A DNA stretch of 7,490 nt. Origin: Bacteroidia bacterium (GTDB taxonomy: Bacteria > Bacteroidota > Bacteroidia > Bacteroidales > BM520). Under the pieces are notes generated by a model. It ran no database searches. It was not told where the DNA came from and saw only the letters and a list, made by a program, of their open reading frames with translations. Of this stretch, positions 7,353 to 7,490 are shown piece after piece (the first letter of the stretch is position 1; each line of letters begins with the position of its first letter). Location: assembly GCA_009930445.1 (NCBI GenBank), contig RZYD01000113.1, positions 1 to 7,490 of the forward strand. Direction: 5' to 3'. The translations under genes and the position numbers were made by a program.

Positions 7353-7490
7353 TTACCAATCCTTTTCTATTTTAACACGCGTAGCTTTCACCTTTTTTTC
7401 GTTCAGTTTCTCCATGGTCTCCTTTTCATTCTGCTTTAATGCCTCCAGCATACGCTCAGCATCTTCCCTTGAAATTTGCTGTTCCTGGTT
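7353..7490 (-). CDS. batC: BatC-like protein, C-terminal 45 residues, cut off by the right edge
   Basis: On the minus strand the frame starting at position 7490 is open for 45 codons and ends with TAA at 7355-7353, one base before the batD ATG. The residues are NQEQQ, then ISREDAERMLEALKQNEKET, then a highly charged Lys/Glu tail ending in EKDW. A Gln-rich stretch leading into an 'ISxEDAExxLxAL..NEK' helix is how TPR proteins of the BatC type end in Bacteroidota. The TPR repeats would lie outside the window, so the call rests on this tail and on the position directly upstream of batD. The one-base gap suggests coupled translation of batC and batD. The fragment has no start codon within view. 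Confidence 0.7.
   Translation of the reverse strand, partial: NQEQQISREDAERMLEALKQNEKETMEKLNEKKVKATRVKIEKDW

Overview
This looks like ordinary chromosomal DNA from a member of the Bacteroidota, probably Bacteroidales or a near relative. The grounds are a BatC-BatD-BatE (aerotolerance-type) gene order, two TACCTTTG boxes that match the -7 element of Bacteroidota promoters (TAnnTTTG), weak or absent Shine-Dalgarno sequences ahead of the genes, and the style of the YchF and MnmH proteins. The placement is inferred from gene content; no 16S rRNA or other decisive marker is present.

Layout: positions 1-2387 hold two rightward genes. The first is the C-terminal part of an NMT1/THI5-like (SsuA-type) substrate-binding protein. 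It is followed 33 bases later by a full-length membrane-anchored phosphatase with a periplasmic Cache-like sensor, a HAMP domain and a cytoplasmic SpoIIE/RsbU-type PP2C domain. A short AT-rich convergent gap (2388-2472) separates them from the rest. Positions 2473-7490 hold five tightly spaced leftward genes. In transcription order these are the tail of a BatC-like protein (cut by the right edge), BatD, BatE, the tRNA 2-selenouridine synthase MnmH and the ATPase YchF.

How the genes may work together: the rightward pair looks like a signalling unit, in which a solute-binding protein may present a ligand to, or act in the same pathway as, a Cache-sensing phosphatase that would dephosphorylate an anti-sigma-factor antagonist encoded elsewhere. 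The Bat proteins belong to a membrane-associated complex that normally includes MoxR and the von Willebrand A proteins BatA and BatB, which would be expected beyond the right edge. BatC, BatD and BatE are effectively translationally linked (gap of 1 base, then an overlap of 1 base). mnmH and ychF follow in the same direction with gaps of 29 and 36 bases, each with its own candidate -7 box, so they may be read both from the bat operon and from internal promoters.

I did not find a clearly new system. The points most worth a second look are the binding-protein/Cache-phosphatase pair, an Asn in place of the Gly before the Walker A Lys in MnmH, an unusual G1 loop in YchF, and the near-leaderless arrangement at the GTG start of mnmH. 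No RNA genes, mobile elements, CRISPR arrays or notable repeats were seen. No stretch longer than 300 bases lacks a gene.
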